64,000 nt of DNA from Thermogemmatispora sp042408735 (GCF_042408735.1 NZ_JBHOQV010000137.1:52774-116773), one strand, 5' to 3'; shown: positions 18,607-28,039, numbered from the stretch's first letter. The notes: generated by a model from the sequence alone, not told the origin. Made by a program: numbers and translations.

Positions 18607-19554
18607 CTACTTCCTTGAGCCTTGGGCATCATCCTCCCTGGCCTCTTGGCGAAAAGGATCGCGGCGGTAGCTGGACGACGGTGGGCCTGCCGGCGGCCGG
18701 TCCAGGCCCAGGTACTCTTGGGCCAGCTCCGCGAAGAGGCTGGTCGCATTGCAGCGGCGATCAGGAACTGTGGTTGGCAGCTCAAGATGATAGGTGCCGC
18801 AGGGCAGAAGACCACAGCCTCCGTAGCGGCAGAGCAGCAGCCATTGGGCGAGCACCTCCTCACCGGCGTGTTCAGGGGGCAGACGCCACCACCAGGAGAA
18901 GCCGCCCACGCTGAGCAACTTAGCCCGATCATAGAGCACATTCGCCCCGCCAACCCAGGCTACCTTATAGCGCAGGCAGCCTGTCGGATCGGCCCGACGC
19001 CAGGCATCTGCCGCCAGGAGCCGCCGCTCCAGATGCAGAACGTTGGCCGCGTTGTTAATCAGATGTCGCTGCCAGGGGATGCTCTCAGCGCTCAATGGCT
19101 CAGGCTGGACCGATCCCTCCCAGAGTTCGATCTGCTGCTGCTCAGGTCGAACATCCTCCAGGAAGGACAGGCCCGCTGCGGCGCACCCCACAAACCCGCA
19201 GCCCTCCTGGCGCAATATGGCCAGCATGCGCCCCATGACGGCCGGCTCCAGAACCAGATCGTCATCCAGGAAATGAACATAGGGGGAGCGACTTTGGGCC
19301 AGCAGGAAATGGCGCTGTTCGGCCAGACCTCGTCGTGGCAGATGGCGATGGAGGGTCACCTGATGCCCGCGCCAGCGCAAGGCCCGCACCAATGTCTGAA
19401 TCTCGGCGCTCTCCAGATAGCTTTCCTGGGGATCGGTCTGATCGGAGACGATCACATCAAAGTCAAGGAAATCCTGGGCCAGCAGGCCCGCCAGCACGAT
19501 GGCCAGCCCGGTCTTGCGCCCACACGTAGGAATGAGCACCTCTACCAGGGCCAC
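18607..19554 (-). CDS. GT2-family glycosyltransferase
   Basis: 315 residues, GT-A fold. VEVLIPTCGRKTGLAIVLAGLLAQ is the GT2 N-terminus, HFLDDDLVLEPAVMG contains the DxD metal/nucleotide site, and VAWVGGANVLYDRAKLLSVGGF the acceptor-side G-G-N motif of galactosyl/rhamnosyl-type members. Soluble, no membrane segments. The start codon overlaps the end of the upstream GT4 gene by 13 bases, so translation is probably coupled. Sugar donor and acceptor are unknown. Confidence 0.82.
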   Translation of the reverse strand: MALVEVLIPTCGRKTGLAIVLAGLLAQDFLDFDVIVSDQTDPQESYLESAEIQTLVRALRWRGHQVTLHRHLPRRGLAEQRHFLLAQSRSPYVHFLDDDLVLEPAVMGRMLAILRQEGCGFVGCAAAGLSFLEDVRPEQQQIELWEGSVQPEPLSAESIPWQRHLINNAANVLHLERRLLAADAWRRADPTGCLRYKVAWVGGANVLYDRAKLLSVGGFSWWWRLPPEHAGEEVLAQWLLLCRYGGCGLLPCGTYHLELPTTVPDRRCNATSLFAELAQEYLGLDRPPAGPPSSSYRRDPFRQEAREDDAQGSRK

Positions 19555-20927
19555 GGCGCCTGCACCTCCTCGATCCGGGCCGGGCCTGCCACCTCGCTGG
19601 TTGCTGTCGGCAGCCAGCCAGCAACCTCCTTGTTGAAAGGGCCTTCACCCTCTCCGCGCGCGTGCCAGGCCGCCCGCACCGCCTCGTAGAGGGCAGCCGT
19701 GCGCAAAGCCGTCAGGCGCCAGGTGAAGGTCTGCTCGACGCGTCGACGAGCCGCCTGACCCATGCGCTCGCGCAGGGCTGGGGCGGTCAGCAGCATATGC
19801 AGGCGCGCCGCCAGTGCCTCGGGATCGCGTGGCGGCACCAGCAAACCGGTTTCACCATCGAGGACTGTGTAGGTAATGCCACCGACCGCCGAGGCCACAA
19901 CCGGACGCGCGCAGGCCATAGCCTCCAGTGGCGTCAGGCCGAAAGGCTCATACCAGGGAGTAGTCACGGCAATATCACCCGCGCTGTAGAAAAGCGGTAG
20001 GACGGCTGGCTGTCGCCTGCCCGTGAAAAGGACGCGCTCACTGACCCCCAGCTCCACGGCCAGCCGCTGCAGGATGGCCATCTCTGGGGTTGTGCCTGGA
20101 TCAGGCTCTGTCGTCTCCCCGCCGACAACCACCAGCGTGATGGGAGGCCGCTCCGTCCCGTCGTAGCCATAGCGATGAACTAACAGGGCCAGAGCCTGGA
20201 TCACGCTGCGCACGTCCTTGCGCGGCAAGAGCCGTCCGACATAGACCAGGATTGCCCCCTGCTCGGGCAAACCCAGCCGCCGGCGCGCCTCCGTTAGAGG
20301 GAGAGGGCGGAAACGGACCGGATCGACGCCCGCTGGAATAAGTGCGATACGCGCCGGATCGGCCCCGTAGTCGGCTATCAGCTCCTGGCGCTCGCTGGGG
20401 CACTGGGCGATCAGGTGCGCCGCTCGATGCACGATCTCTCGCTCGACAGGAATGCGCTCGTTCGGGCTGCTGTCCTCTTCCTGCTGATGGCGACGCTTCG
20501 TCATCCCCAGAGCGTGAAAGATCTGCACCGCCGGTATCCCCAGCCGTTGCTGTAGATCGATGGCCACCTGACCGGCCATCCAAAAGTTGCCATGTAGAAG
20601 CGTGTAAGCGACGCTCTCGCGGGCAATAAAGCGCAGCAGCGCCTCGCGAAAAGCCGGCATAAACGGCCAAATGGCGTCTTTGGGAAGTATCAGGGCTGGA
20701 CCTGCCTCCAGATGAATGACGCGTACCCCCTCCTGCCACTGGACGATCTCCGGCTGGCCAAGGCTCTCGCGGCGAGTAAAGATGTCAATGGCATAGCCGC
20801 AGGAAGCCAGATGGCGGCTCAGCTCCGCCACATAGACGTTCTGTCCGCCGGCGTCCTCACCGCCCAGGAGAGCCAGAGGACTGGCGTGCTCGCTGAGCAA
20901 AGCGATATGTTCTCTTCGTTCTCTCAT
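19542..20927 (-). CDS. GT4-family glycosyltransferase (sucrose-phosphate-synthase-like)
   Basis: 461 residues. HIALLSEHASPLALLGGEDAGGQNVYVAELSRHLA is the N-terminal glycine-rich donor loop found in the sucrose-phosphate synthase/MshA branch of GT4. YVGRLLPRKDVRSVIQAL opens the C-terminal Rossmann domain and PWYEPFGLTPLEAMACARPVVASAVGGI is the E-x7-E motif. A retaining transferase with an NDP-sugar donor is expected. I start at ATG 20927 (AAAGG about 10 bases upstream); the in-frame region up to 21236 lies inside the preceding gene in another frame and is not protein-like. Confidence 0.85.
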   Translation of the reverse strand: MRERREHIALLSEHASPLALLGGEDAGGQNVYVAELSRHLASCGYAIDIFTRRESLGQPEIVQWQEGVRVIHLEAGPALILPKDAIWPFMPAFREALLRFIARESVAYTLLHGNFWMAGQVAIDLQQRLGIPAVQIFHALGMTKRRHQQEEDSSPNERIPVEREIVHRAAHLIAQCPSERQELIADYGADPARIALIPAGVDPVRFRPLPLTEARRRLGLPEQGAILVYVGRLLPRKDVRSVIQALALLVHRYGYDGTERPPITLVVVGGETTEPDPGTTPEMAILQRLAVELGVSERVLFTGRRQPAVLPLFYSAGDIAVTTPWYEPFGLTPLEAMACARPVVASAVGGITYTVLDGETGLLVPPRDPEALAARLHMLLTAPALRERMGQAARRRVEQTFTWRLTALRTAALYEAVRAAWHARGEGEGPFNKEVAGWLPTATSEVAGPARIEEVQAPWPW

Positions 20928-20943
20928 CACAGATATCCTTTCC

Positions 20944-21996
20944 TTAGAGCCTCGCCTCTCGCCTGCCGGCAGACCTCTCGCCGCCATCGGGCGCCTGCTT
21001 GCTCTCATCCCCTGGTCTTTGTGCATCTGCTGTGGAGGCGGTGCCGCTGGCAAGGGCGATAGCCCGCCCAAAGGCCGCTTCCCAGTCGCGCCGGAAGCGT
21101 GCCAGGCTGAAGCGCTGCAGCGCCAGGCGGCGAGCATTCTCGCCCAGCTCACGGGCGTGCCTGGCATCTGCCAGCAGGCGCCGCATTCCGTCGAGCAGCT
21201 CGGCGGGATCGCACGAGAGATAGCCATGAACCCCATTCCTCACCAGCGAGGGCAGTTCGGTCGTGGCCAGGGCTACCACCGGCATACCGATGGTCATGGC
21301 TTCCACGACCGCCAGCGGCAGGCTGCTGTAGCGCATTGGGCTGAAGAGAAAGCGGTAGGCGGCGACGTGTCGATGCAGGCTGCGATAAGGAAGGTCACCC
21401 AGGCCGCCAAGAAGCTCGCTCTCCATGCCGGCCAGATCCAACGGTAGCCGCTCGCGGGCCCAAAGGAAAAGGTCGCACCCGGCCAGGCGCCCGCGCCGCT
21501 TCATGTCATTGACCAGACTTATTCCACGGGCCAGTTCACCGCGGTAGCGAATGGAGGGATCAATGGCGACGCTATGCTCGATCACCTGGGTAGGCGTGCG
21601 TCCAGCATCCCACATCAGTCGGTTATAGTGCGTCACATGAACCAGCAGAGTGGTAGGGTCATCGACTGAATGGCGTGTATCACAGACGTGGAGGCGCGGC
21701 GCATTGTGTTCCAGATAAATGCGTGGCAAATCTTGCTGATCATGACTAAGGATGGCATATCGCTCCTCGAAGAAATCCTCCGGCGTCTGGTAAATCACCA
21801 AGTCCAGAGGCAGATGACGCACTTCGGCAGCGGGTACCTCCTGCACGTTGGGAGGTAGATCAAAGGTTGGACCGCGTCCAGCGTAGCGCCCTGGACGCCC
21901 AGGCTTCACCGGCAGGTACCACTCATGTTCGAGGCGCGCCAGAGCATTCAAGTAACTCCCATGAACAGGCCAGATCAGAATGCGTAGTCGTCTCAA
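20944..21996 (-). CDS. GT4-type glycosyltransferase
   Basis: 350 residues. The N-terminal half (RILIWPVHGSYLNALARLEHEWYLPV, YLEHNAPRLHVCDTRH, VHVTHYNRLMWDAGRT) fits a GT-B transferase; the C-terminal half contains YRFLFSPMRYSSLPLAVVEAMTIGMPVVALATTELPSLV, the GT4 E-x-E region with the first acidic position replaced by serine/proline. Donor unknown. The last 35 residues are low-complexity and polar. It lies 16 bases before the next GT4 gene on the same strand, in the heptose block. Confidence 0.78.
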   Translation of the reverse strand: MRRLRILIWPVHGSYLNALARLEHEWYLPVKPGRPGRYAGRGPTFDLPPNVQEVPAAEVRHLPLDLVIYQTPEDFFEERYAILSHDQQDLPRIYLEHNAPRLHVCDTRHSVDDPTTLLVHVTHYNRLMWDAGRTPTQVIEHSVAIDPSIRYRGELARGISLVNDMKRRGRLAGCDLFLWARERLPLDLAGMESELLGGLGDLPYRSLHRHVAAYRFLFSPMRYSSLPLAVVEAMTIGMPVVALATTELPSLVRNGVHGYLSCDPAELLDGMRRLLADARHARELGENARRLALQRFSLARFRRDWEAAFGRAIALASGTASTADAQRPGDESKQAPDGGERSAGRREARL

Positions 21997-22095
21997 TCAA
22001 GCTTCTCCCGTGTGTGATACCAGACTCTTCCGCCTCCCGCTCAGCTAAGATGGCGGCGAGGGCGACAGGATCCAGAAGGGGCCTTCTACTTGTAG

Positions 22096-23175
22096 CTAGC
22101 CGCCGGTCCGCCTGGCCGCTAGCAGGCGCTCCGCCAGGGCCAGGATCGCGCTGGGCGCAAGCCAGCGCAGACAACGCTGGTCCAGTGGGCAGATGCTGTA
22201 TGGGCAGGGACTACAGGCCACGGGGAGCCGCGCGACCAGATGGCGGCTCCTGTCGAGCGGGGCCCACCGTCGAGGATCGGCGGGGCCGAAGAGCGTGATG
22301 CTGGGTACTCCCAGAGCACAGGCCAGATGCGCCACACCGGTATCGTTGCTGATAAAAAGATCGAGCTGACTCAAGACCGCCGCCAGCGTGCCGAGCCGGG
22401 TCCGGCCAGCCAGATTCAGTACCGGTCTGGGCAGGGCCTCCGATACCTTCTGGACGATTGACCGCTCATCAGCACTACCGGTTAAAACGATCTGGGCTTC
22501 ATAGTGCCGCATCAGCAGTCTGGCCAGCGTGGCGAAAGAGGTGGCAGGCCAGCGGCGGGCCGGAGCACGGGCCCCAGCGTGCAGGCCAATCAGAGGGCGC
22601 TGGCCTGGCTGCAAGGGAGCAAGCAAAGCCGCCGCCGCCTTACGCTCGCACGCTGTCAGCGGAAACTCGAGCCGTGGATCATCTGCTCTGCCCCCCAATA
22701 GGGCGATCAGCCCCAAATTGCGCCAGATCTCGTGCGCCTCGTGGGGATAGGGGGCAGCCAGAGTCAGAGCTGTTGGCCGCTCGCCTACGGTTGGGTCGTA
22801 GTAGCCGACGGCGTAGCGCGCTCCCAGAGCCAGCACAAAGGGATTGCTGGCCTGCCCACTGCCATGGAGCTGGATGGCCAGATCAAAGCGAAGCCGGCGC
22901 AGGCGCGCCAGGCCAGCGCTGCTGTGAGCAGTCCAGGCTCGCTCTGCTATCCCGGGATAGCCGGGAAAGCAGGCGAAGCGGTCCACATAGGCCCGATAGC
23001 GTCGCGCAAAGCTACGCGCCCAGGGGAGACCGATCAGCGTAATCTCGGCCTTCGGAAAGCGCTGTCGCAGCGCTCGGAGAGCTGGCACCGCCAGAAGTAG
23101 ATCTCCCAGATAAAGGGCACGTACGACGGCAATGCGCTTCAGCTCTTCTCCAAAGAGATGGTCACCGTTGCTCAT
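22096..23175 (-). CDS. GT9 heptosyltransferase-like glycosyltransferase (second)
   Basis: 359 residues with the GT9 signature: KRIAVVRALYLGDLLLAVPALRALRQRFPKAEITLIG at the N-terminus, IGLHAGARAPARRWPATSFATLARLL, then FISNDTGVAHLACALGVPSITLFGPADPRRWAPL. The C-terminal CSPCPYSICPLDQRCLR is a cysteine-rich tail also present in the next GT9 gene. Start at ATG 23175 with AGGAG about nine bases upstream; it overlaps the preceding GT9 gene by 14 bases. Likely adds heptose or a similar sugar to a surface glycan. The two neighbouring GT9 proteins probably arose by duplication, since they share architecture but not close sequence. Confidence 0.86.
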   Translation of the reverse strand: MSNGDHLFGEELKRIAVVRALYLGDLLLAVPALRALRQRFPKAEITLIGLPWARSFARRYRAYVDRFACFPGYPGIAERAWTAHSSAGLARLRRLRFDLAIQLHGSGQASNPFVLALGARYAVGYYDPTVGERPTALTLAAPYPHEAHEIWRNLGLIALLGGRADDPRLEFPLTACERKAAAALLAPLQPGQRPLIGLHAGARAPARRWPATSFATLARLLMRHYEAQIVLTGSADERSIVQKVSEALPRPVLNLAGRTRLGTLAAVLSQLDLFISNDTGVAHLACALGVPSITLFGPADPRRWAPLDRSRHLVARLPVACSPCPYSICPLDQRCLRWLAPSAILALAERLLAARRTGG

Positions 23176-24406
23176 GGCTCTCACTCCTGACAACCGAGTG
23201 CCATTCCTCTCTCTCTCCTGCTCTCTCCCGCTCTTGCTCTCGACTGCTGATGCCTTGCGTATGCTGAGCGAGAAGAGTCGCCGTTGCCGTTACCACCTCC
23301 GCTGGCCTCACCCCGCGCAGGCAAAGCTGGTCGTAAGGGCAGAGGCGCTGGTAGCAAAGGCGACAGGGAACCTCCCGATAAAGCAGCCGATACGGCACCC
23401 GCCACGGTCTCCACTGCTCGGGGGGATTCGTCAGGGCAAAGAGCGCTACGACCGCGGTGCCCAGGGCAGCGGCGATGTGCATTGGACCAGTATTGTTGGT
23501 GACCACCGCAGCCGCCCCCTCGATAAGGGCGCACAGACCGGCAAACGAGAGGCGCCCCGCCAGGGGGAGCACCCACTGGCGTTGGAGGGGAGCCACCCGA
23601 GCGTGAATACGCTCGACCAGCTCCTTTTCATGCTCTGCGCCTGTCAGGCAGACCGTAGCTCCCAGCTCAGCCACCAGTCCCTCGATCACCATACTGAATA
23701 GCTCCCACGGGTAGGTACGTGCCGGCATGCTGCAGCCGGGATGCACCACGATCAGAGGTCGTGGCGGCTGCTGACCCAGGCCGCTCTCGGTCAATACCGT
23801 CCTCCACTCTTGGCGGGCGGCCTCTGGAACAGCCAGCACCAGATCGAGGCCGGCGGGTGGCACGCCGATCGCTGCCACCAGCTCTAATGCCCGCTCCACC
23901 TCGTGAAGCTGGCCCCCCGAGGGGCGCAGACGAGTAGTCAACAGCGAGCCGGAGCCGTCGCTAGAGGCTGCCAGGCGCAAGGGAATATCGGCCAGGTAGC
24001 ACAAATAAGCCGCAGGTAAGGCGCTCTGTCGAAAAGACGTAAAGATAATTGCCCCATCGAAGCGCCGCTCCCGCAACAAGCGGATCATGGCCTCTTCTCG
24101 TTGGCTATCATGAGGGAGACGGGCCCAGGGATCAACCCAGGGGGCTTCATAGACGATGATCTCGTCAAGATCGGGATTGAGCGCACCCACCTGGGCTCCC
24201 ACAGGGCTGGCCAACAGGGTCAGAGTGGCCTGTGGCAGCGCCCTTTTGAGGGCCCGGAAGGCAGGAGTCATCAGCAGAACATCGCCCAGGTTATCCAGGC
24301 GCACCACCAGCAGCCGGCGTACCTTGCGCCAGCGCTCGTCAAGGCGGGACGGAGGGGCGACATCTGGCAAGCGACCCCGTAGCACCTGCAGCGGCTGCTC
24401 AGGCAT
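23162..24406 (-). CDS. GT9 heptosyltransferase-like glycosyltransferase (third)
   Basis: 414 residues. RRLLVVRLDNLGDVLLMTPAFRALKRALPQATLTLL, IVVHPGCSMPARTYPWELFSMVIEGL and VVTNNTGPMHIAAALGTAVVALFALTNPPEQWRPW are the GT9 landmarks, followed by CRLCYQRLCPYDQLCLRGVRP. The last 30 residues are Glu/Arg-rich and low-complexity. It overlaps the end of hldE by 8 bases, so ADP-heptose synthesis and transfer are translated together. This linkage is the best support for ADP-heptose as donor. Confidence 0.86.
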   Translation of the reverse strand: MPEQPLQVLRGRLPDVAPPSRLDERWRKVRRLLVVRLDNLGDVLLMTPAFRALKRALPQATLTLLASPVGAQVGALNPDLDEIIVYEAPWVDPWARLPHDSQREEAMIRLLRERRFDGAIIFTSFRQSALPAAYLCYLADIPLRLAASSDGSGSLLTTRLRPSGGQLHEVERALELVAAIGVPPAGLDLVLAVPEAARQEWRTVLTESGLGQQPPRPLIVVHPGCSMPARTYPWELFSMVIEGLVAELGATVCLTGAEHEKELVERIHARVAPLQRQWVLPLAGRLSFAGLCALIEGAAAVVTNNTGPMHIAAALGTAVVALFALTNPPEQWRPWRVPYRLLYREVPCRLCYQRLCPYDQLCLRGVRPAEVVTATATLLAQHTQGISSREQERERAGEREEWHSVVRSESHEQR

Positions 24407-25943
24407 GGCCAGCCTCCGCCTGGGTCGGTGCGCGGTTCTCCTGACCGCGGATGCGGGCGATCAGAGCGCTGGTGCTTCTGGCCGGCAGCAAGGGAAGAAT
24501 CACGACCTGTCCTCCCACGGCGCGTACCGCCTCGGCTTCCGGCAGGATTTCGGCCAGGTAGTCGCCGCCCTTAACGTGGAGATGGGGACGCAAGGCCAGA
24601 ATCAGTTCCGTCGGGGTCTCTTCCTCGAAGAGGAGAGCATGATCTACCATATCCAGGGCCGAGACCAGCGCCAGGCGATCGCCTTCGCTATTGATAGGTC
24701 GCCCCTCGCCCTTCAGGCGGCGAACGCTGCGATCGCTATTGACGCCTACTACCAGCAGGTCACCCAGGGCTTTGGCCCGGCGCAGGAAATGGACATGGCC
24801 CGCGTGGAGCAGATCGAAGATTCCGTTCGTGAACACGATGCGTCGTCCGGCCAGTCGCTCCTTCTCCAGGCGCTCGGCCAGGCGCGCCCGCTCGGCCTGA
24901 GAGTGGCGCTCTCGTTCTGCCAGGGAGCCTGGCTCTTCCAGGCAGGCGCGTAAACTGACCCGCTGCAGCAGCTCCTGCTGACGAACGGTGGCCGTCCAGC
25001 GTTGAGCCACGGCCAGAGCCGCAGCCTCGCAGGCAATCGTGCCGGCCTCCACGAGCGAAGCTCCAGCGGCCAGGGCCAGGGCCAAGGCTGTTGCGAACGA
25101 ATCGCCGGCCCCCACTTCGCTGGCACGGACTGCCGGGCTGGCCGGCAGGTGCCGAACGAGTCCCTGTCGATCCAGCAGCAAGGCTCCTTGTTCGGCCAAC
25201 GTGATTACCACAGCCGAGCAGCGCAGCAGATCCAGAAGCTGCTCTCCGACCTGGCGCGCCTCCTCAATCTCTACCGGAGCTGCCCGGTGGGAGGCGTTGG
25301 GCAAGCGTTCGCTGACACACAGACGGGCCTCTAGATAGTTGGGAGTGACCACTGTGGCTGGCAGCGAGCGAAAGCGTCCCAGCGCCTTCGAATCGACCAG
25401 CAGCACCTTTGGCTGGCGAGTCTGAAGCCGCTCTAGCTGCTTGATGACCGCCTCGCTCACCACGCCATAGCGGTAGTCAGAGACAATCACCAGGTGGCAA
25501 CAAGCATAGGCGGCCTCCAGCGTCGCTAGCAGGTGTTGCTCGGTCAGGGGGGCAAGCTGCTGAATTCCGCCCTCGTCGAAGCGTACAACGTACTGGCCAT
25601 CGGCCAGGATGCGTACCTTATGCAAGGTATCGAGCGCGGGATCGCTCACCAGCCAGTCCAGGCTGACCTGAGAGCGTCGCAAGGCGGCCCGCAACAGGGA
25701 GGCGCTTTGATCGCAGCCGACCACACTCACCAGCAGAGCTTCTGCCCCCAGAGCCTCTACATTCGCGGCAGTATTGGCAGCCCCTCCGGGCAGGTGGTAC
25801 TCACCCGTGCGGGTCACCACCGGTACTGGCCCCTCCTGGCAGAGACGTGAGGCCGTACCTTCCAGGTACGTGTCTAGCATGACGTCGCCAAGAATCAAGG
25901 CGCGCAGATGACGGAAAGCCGAAACCACATCGACAAGTGCCAT
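24399..25943 (-). CDS. hldE: Bifunctional heptose-7-phosphate kinase / heptose-1-phosphate adenylyltransferase
   Basis: 514 residues, slightly longer than E. coli HldE (477). The N-terminal kinase domain (PfkB/ribokinase type) begins LILGDVMLDTYLEGTASRLC, has PGGAANTAANVEALGA and ends with the GAGD anion hole (278-281, catalytic Asp281). The C-terminal cytidylyltransferase-like domain has FTNGIFDLLHAGHVHFLRRA (HAGH 380-383), VVGVNSDRSVRRLKGEGRPIN and HLHVKGGDYL. It should make heptose-1,7-bisphosphate and, after GmhB, ADP-heptose. A Glu/Arg-rich helix of about 40 residues joins the domains and accounts for the extra length. ATG 25943 is chosen over an ATG at 25976 because the conserved fold starts there. 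Confidence 0.92.
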   Translation of the reverse strand: MALVDVVSAFRHLRALILGDVMLDTYLEGTASRLCQEGPVPVVTRTGEYHLPGGAANTAANVEALGAEALLVSVVGCDQSASLLRAALRRSQVSLDWLVSDPALDTLHKVRILADGQYVVRFDEGGIQQLAPLTEQHLLATLEAAYACCHLVIVSDYRYGVVSEAVIKQLERLQTRQPKVLLVDSKALGRFRSLPATVVTPNYLEARLCVSERLPNASHRAAPVEIEEARQVGEQLLDLLRCSAVVITLAEQGALLLDRQGLVRHLPASPAVRASEVGAGDSFATALALALAAGASLVEAGTIACEAAALAVAQRWTATVRQQELLQRVSLRACLEEPGSLAERERHSQAERARLAERLEKERLAGRRIVFTNGIFDLLHAGHVHFLRRAKALGDLLVVGVNSDRSVRRLKGEGRPINSEGDRLALVSALDMVDHALLFEEETPTELILALRPHLHVKGGDYLAEILPEAEAVRAVGGQVVILPLLPARSTSALIARIRGQENRAPTQAEAGHA

Positions 25944-26308
25944 GCCTTCACTGCTCCAGCTTGCAAACCAATTCAACCGTTGCTTTCCCCCGTCCGGCGG
26001 CCCAGGCCGCGGCCAACTGAAACCGGATCAAGGGAACTTCCCCTGATCACCTTCCACCGCTCCGCTCTTACGGCTTCTCCCTATCCCGCCCATTAGACCG
26101 GCCCGAACCTGGCCGCTCGGCTCCGGCGGAGGCATAGCCAGCCGCCTGCCCTGCCCTGCCGCTCGCGCGCTTAGCCAACCAGCAGAAAGGGCGGACTGCT
26201 TTCTCGGCTCGGCCTGGCGAGCAGGATCGGACAGAACAGTCCTCGTCTCTACGGAGGGGAGCGCGCTCGTGCACCCTGGCCGGAGGGAGCGCCTGGTTGA
26301 TCAGACCC
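25944..26308. other. Gap inside the heptose block
   Basis: 365 bases between gmhB and hldE with no supported gene. It is the largest gap in the block, so hldE and the downstream transferases may have their own promoter here, but no -35/-10 pair stands out. Confidence 0.4.
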
Positions 26309-26992
26309 TTAGTTGTGCTCAGGCGGAACGGACCAGAAAGGGAGAGAAGGCTCTGTGGACTGAGCGCCTTCCTTCACCTCCTGCTGGCCGAGGACGCTAT
26401 CGGAATAGTCAGACTCCAGTGCTGCCGCCTCGGCGAGCGTGGCGGTACAGATGAGGTGCAGAGCCTGACGGGTATCGCGGGCAACAAAAGTTGGCCGGCG
26501 CAGGTCGAGAGTGGGCGGCCCCTCAGTGCCGAGGTCGACCAGCACCGTGCGGCAGCCAGCGCGGTTGCCTGCCTCAACGTCGTCAAGGATGTCGCCAACG
26601 AACCAGGACCGGGCGAGATCCAGTCCCAAGTCGGCAGCAGCCTGTAGCACCAGGCCGGGCTGCGGCTTCCGACAGCCACACTGGATAGCCAGGGCAGGAA
26701 TGACTCCTTCGGGATGATGGGGACAGTAGTAGATGGCATCCAGGTAGACGCCCTGACGCCCTAACTCCTGATAGAGGTAGGCGTGCATACGCTGCAGATC
26801 GTCCTGGCTAAAGTAGCCGCGAGCCAGACCAGACTGATTCGTAATCACTACCAGGGCATAGCCCAGAGCCTGCAGGCAGCGCAGACCAGGCCCGATATTC
26901 TCGTAGAGGCGCAGGTCCTGGAGACGCCTGGGGTAGGGAACGGGATAGACCAGCGTGCCATCGCGGTCAAGAAAAACAGCTCGACGCTTCAT
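26309..26992 (-). CDS. gmhB: D-glycero-D-manno-heptose 1,7-bisphosphate 7-phosphatase
   Basis: 227 residues, HAD superfamily, histidinol-phosphatase branch. FLDRDGT (Asp9, Asp11) is the catalytic motif I; VITNQSGLARG is motif II; YYCPHHPEG...CGCRKPQPGL supplies the zinc-binding Cys/His set of GmhB and the motif III lysine; WFVGDILDDVEAGNRAGC is motif IV. It removes the 7-phosphate before adenylylation by HldE. About 40 residues at the C-terminus are an added, low-complexity tail. It overlaps gmhA by four bases (ATGA). Confidence 0.9.
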   Translation of the reverse strand: MKRRAVFLDRDGTLVYPVPYPRRLQDLRLYENIGPGLRCLQALGYALVVITNQSGLARGYFSQDDLQRMHAYLYQELGRQGVYLDAIYYCPHHPEGVIPALAIQCGCRKPQPGLVLQAAADLGLDLARSWFVGDILDDVEAGNRAGCRTVLVDLGTEGPPTLDLRRPTFVARDTRQALHLICTATLAEAAALESDYSDSVLGQQEVKEGAQSTEPSLPFWSVPPEHN

Positions 26993-27720
26993 TGGCCTCC
27001 GCCTTCCCTTCGCGGGATGGGCAGGCCCTGGCCTGTCAAAGCGCAGAGCTGGGCCTCAGCCAGATCACACAGGACATGGATCAGCAGCAGATGTAGCTCC
27101 TGAGTCAAAGGGGCATGGTGACCACCAGGCATGCGCAGAGCTAAATCTGCCTGCTCTGCCAGAGAGCTGGGCCCCTCGCCGGTCATGGCCAGAACAAACA
27201 GACCCTGTTGGCGAGCGCATTTGGCGGCCTCAATCAAGTTGCGCGACTCCCCGCTGGTGCTCAGCGCGAGCAAGAGGTCACCTGGCTCCCCCAGTGCCTG
27301 CACCTGACGTGCAAAAGCCGTCGCATAGCCGTAGTCATTGGCCAGGGCAGTCAGAATAGCACTATCGCTGGTAAGGGAGAGGACCGGGTAGGGGCGACGC
27401 TCGCGCCTGAAGCGCCCTACTAATTCGGCGGCCAGATGCTGGGCCTGAGCGGCACTGCCACCATTGCCCGCTACCAGCACTTTGCGCCCGGCTGCCAGCG
27501 TATTGCCGAGCCAGCGGGCAGCCTGGTTAAGCAGCTCGGCCTCCGCCATCAGCAGCTCTAAGGCCTCATCGAGCCAGAGACGACGCTGCCAGAGGAGGGT
27601 ACGCAAACTCTCGACTTCCCGCTTCCAGGTCTGCTCGTCACCCCACTCTCCCAAGGAGGAGCGGTCAGGCCAGCCAGCTCGCTGCCAGGCTGTGACTTCT
27701 CTTGGTGACTTCTGTTCCAT
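26989..27720 (-). CDS. gmhA: D-sedoheptulose 7-phosphate isomerase (SIS domain)
   Basis: 243 residues with a single SIS domain. VAGNGGSAAQAQHLAAELVGRF is the phosphosugar-binding GmhA motif, and LSTSGESRNLIEAAKCARQQG the second SIS loop; FRRERRPYPVLSLTSDSAILTALANDYGY matches the stretch between them. GmhA proteins are usually about 195 residues, so 45 extra N-terminal residues are present (start could be later). First gene of the block: sedoheptulose-7-P to D-glycero-D-manno-heptose-7-P. Confidence 0.9.
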   Translation of the reverse strand: MEQKSPREVTAWQRAGWPDRSSLGEWGDEQTWKREVESLRTLLWQRRLWLDEALELLMAEAELLNQAARWLGNTLAAGRKVLVAGNGGSAAQAQHLAAELVGRFRRERRPYPVLSLTSDSAILTALANDYGYATAFARQVQALGEPGDLLLALSTSGESRNLIEAAKCARQQGLFVLAMTGEGPSSLAEQADLALRMPGGHHAPLTQELHLLLIHVLCDLAEAQLCALTGQGLPIPRREGGGQ

Positions 27721-28039
27721 GCCCTCTATGCCTTTATTTGGATTTCTATCATATAAAAAGCTATTAGCAGCTTTCCCTTAAGAGGATGGTGTGTTGCGAT
27801 TCCGTGTGAGAACATGGTAGCCCATTTCTTTCCTGAATTCAAGACATAAAAATATTTCTAAGGATATTCTAATTTAGCTAGAGATCGAAATTCTCCTTTT
27901 TCTGTCAAAACCTCAGAACGGAAAGCAGGGCTGACGGCGGCAGCGGCTACTGACGGAGGGCGGCGAGAGAGAGCTGACCGCCGGCTTTCCCAGGGAACTG
28001 CTCGCCTGGCGAGGGGGAGCCTGGCGCTGGGAAGGGCGG
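27721..28039. other. AT-rich gap upstream of gmhA
   Basis: 319 bases between the ROK gene 3' end and gmhA. Bases 27730-27900 are markedly AT-rich and probably hold the gmhA promoter on the - strand (TATGAT near 27750 is a candidate -10). AAAGCT/AGCTTT form a 6-bp inverted repeat around 27762-27779. The right part folds into a long hairpin, listed separately. Confidence 0.4.

Noticed and set aside
20928..21236. N-terminal extension of the GT4 protein
   Set aside because: The extension lies entirely within the upstream GT4 gene in another frame; a good start with ribosome site exists at 20927.
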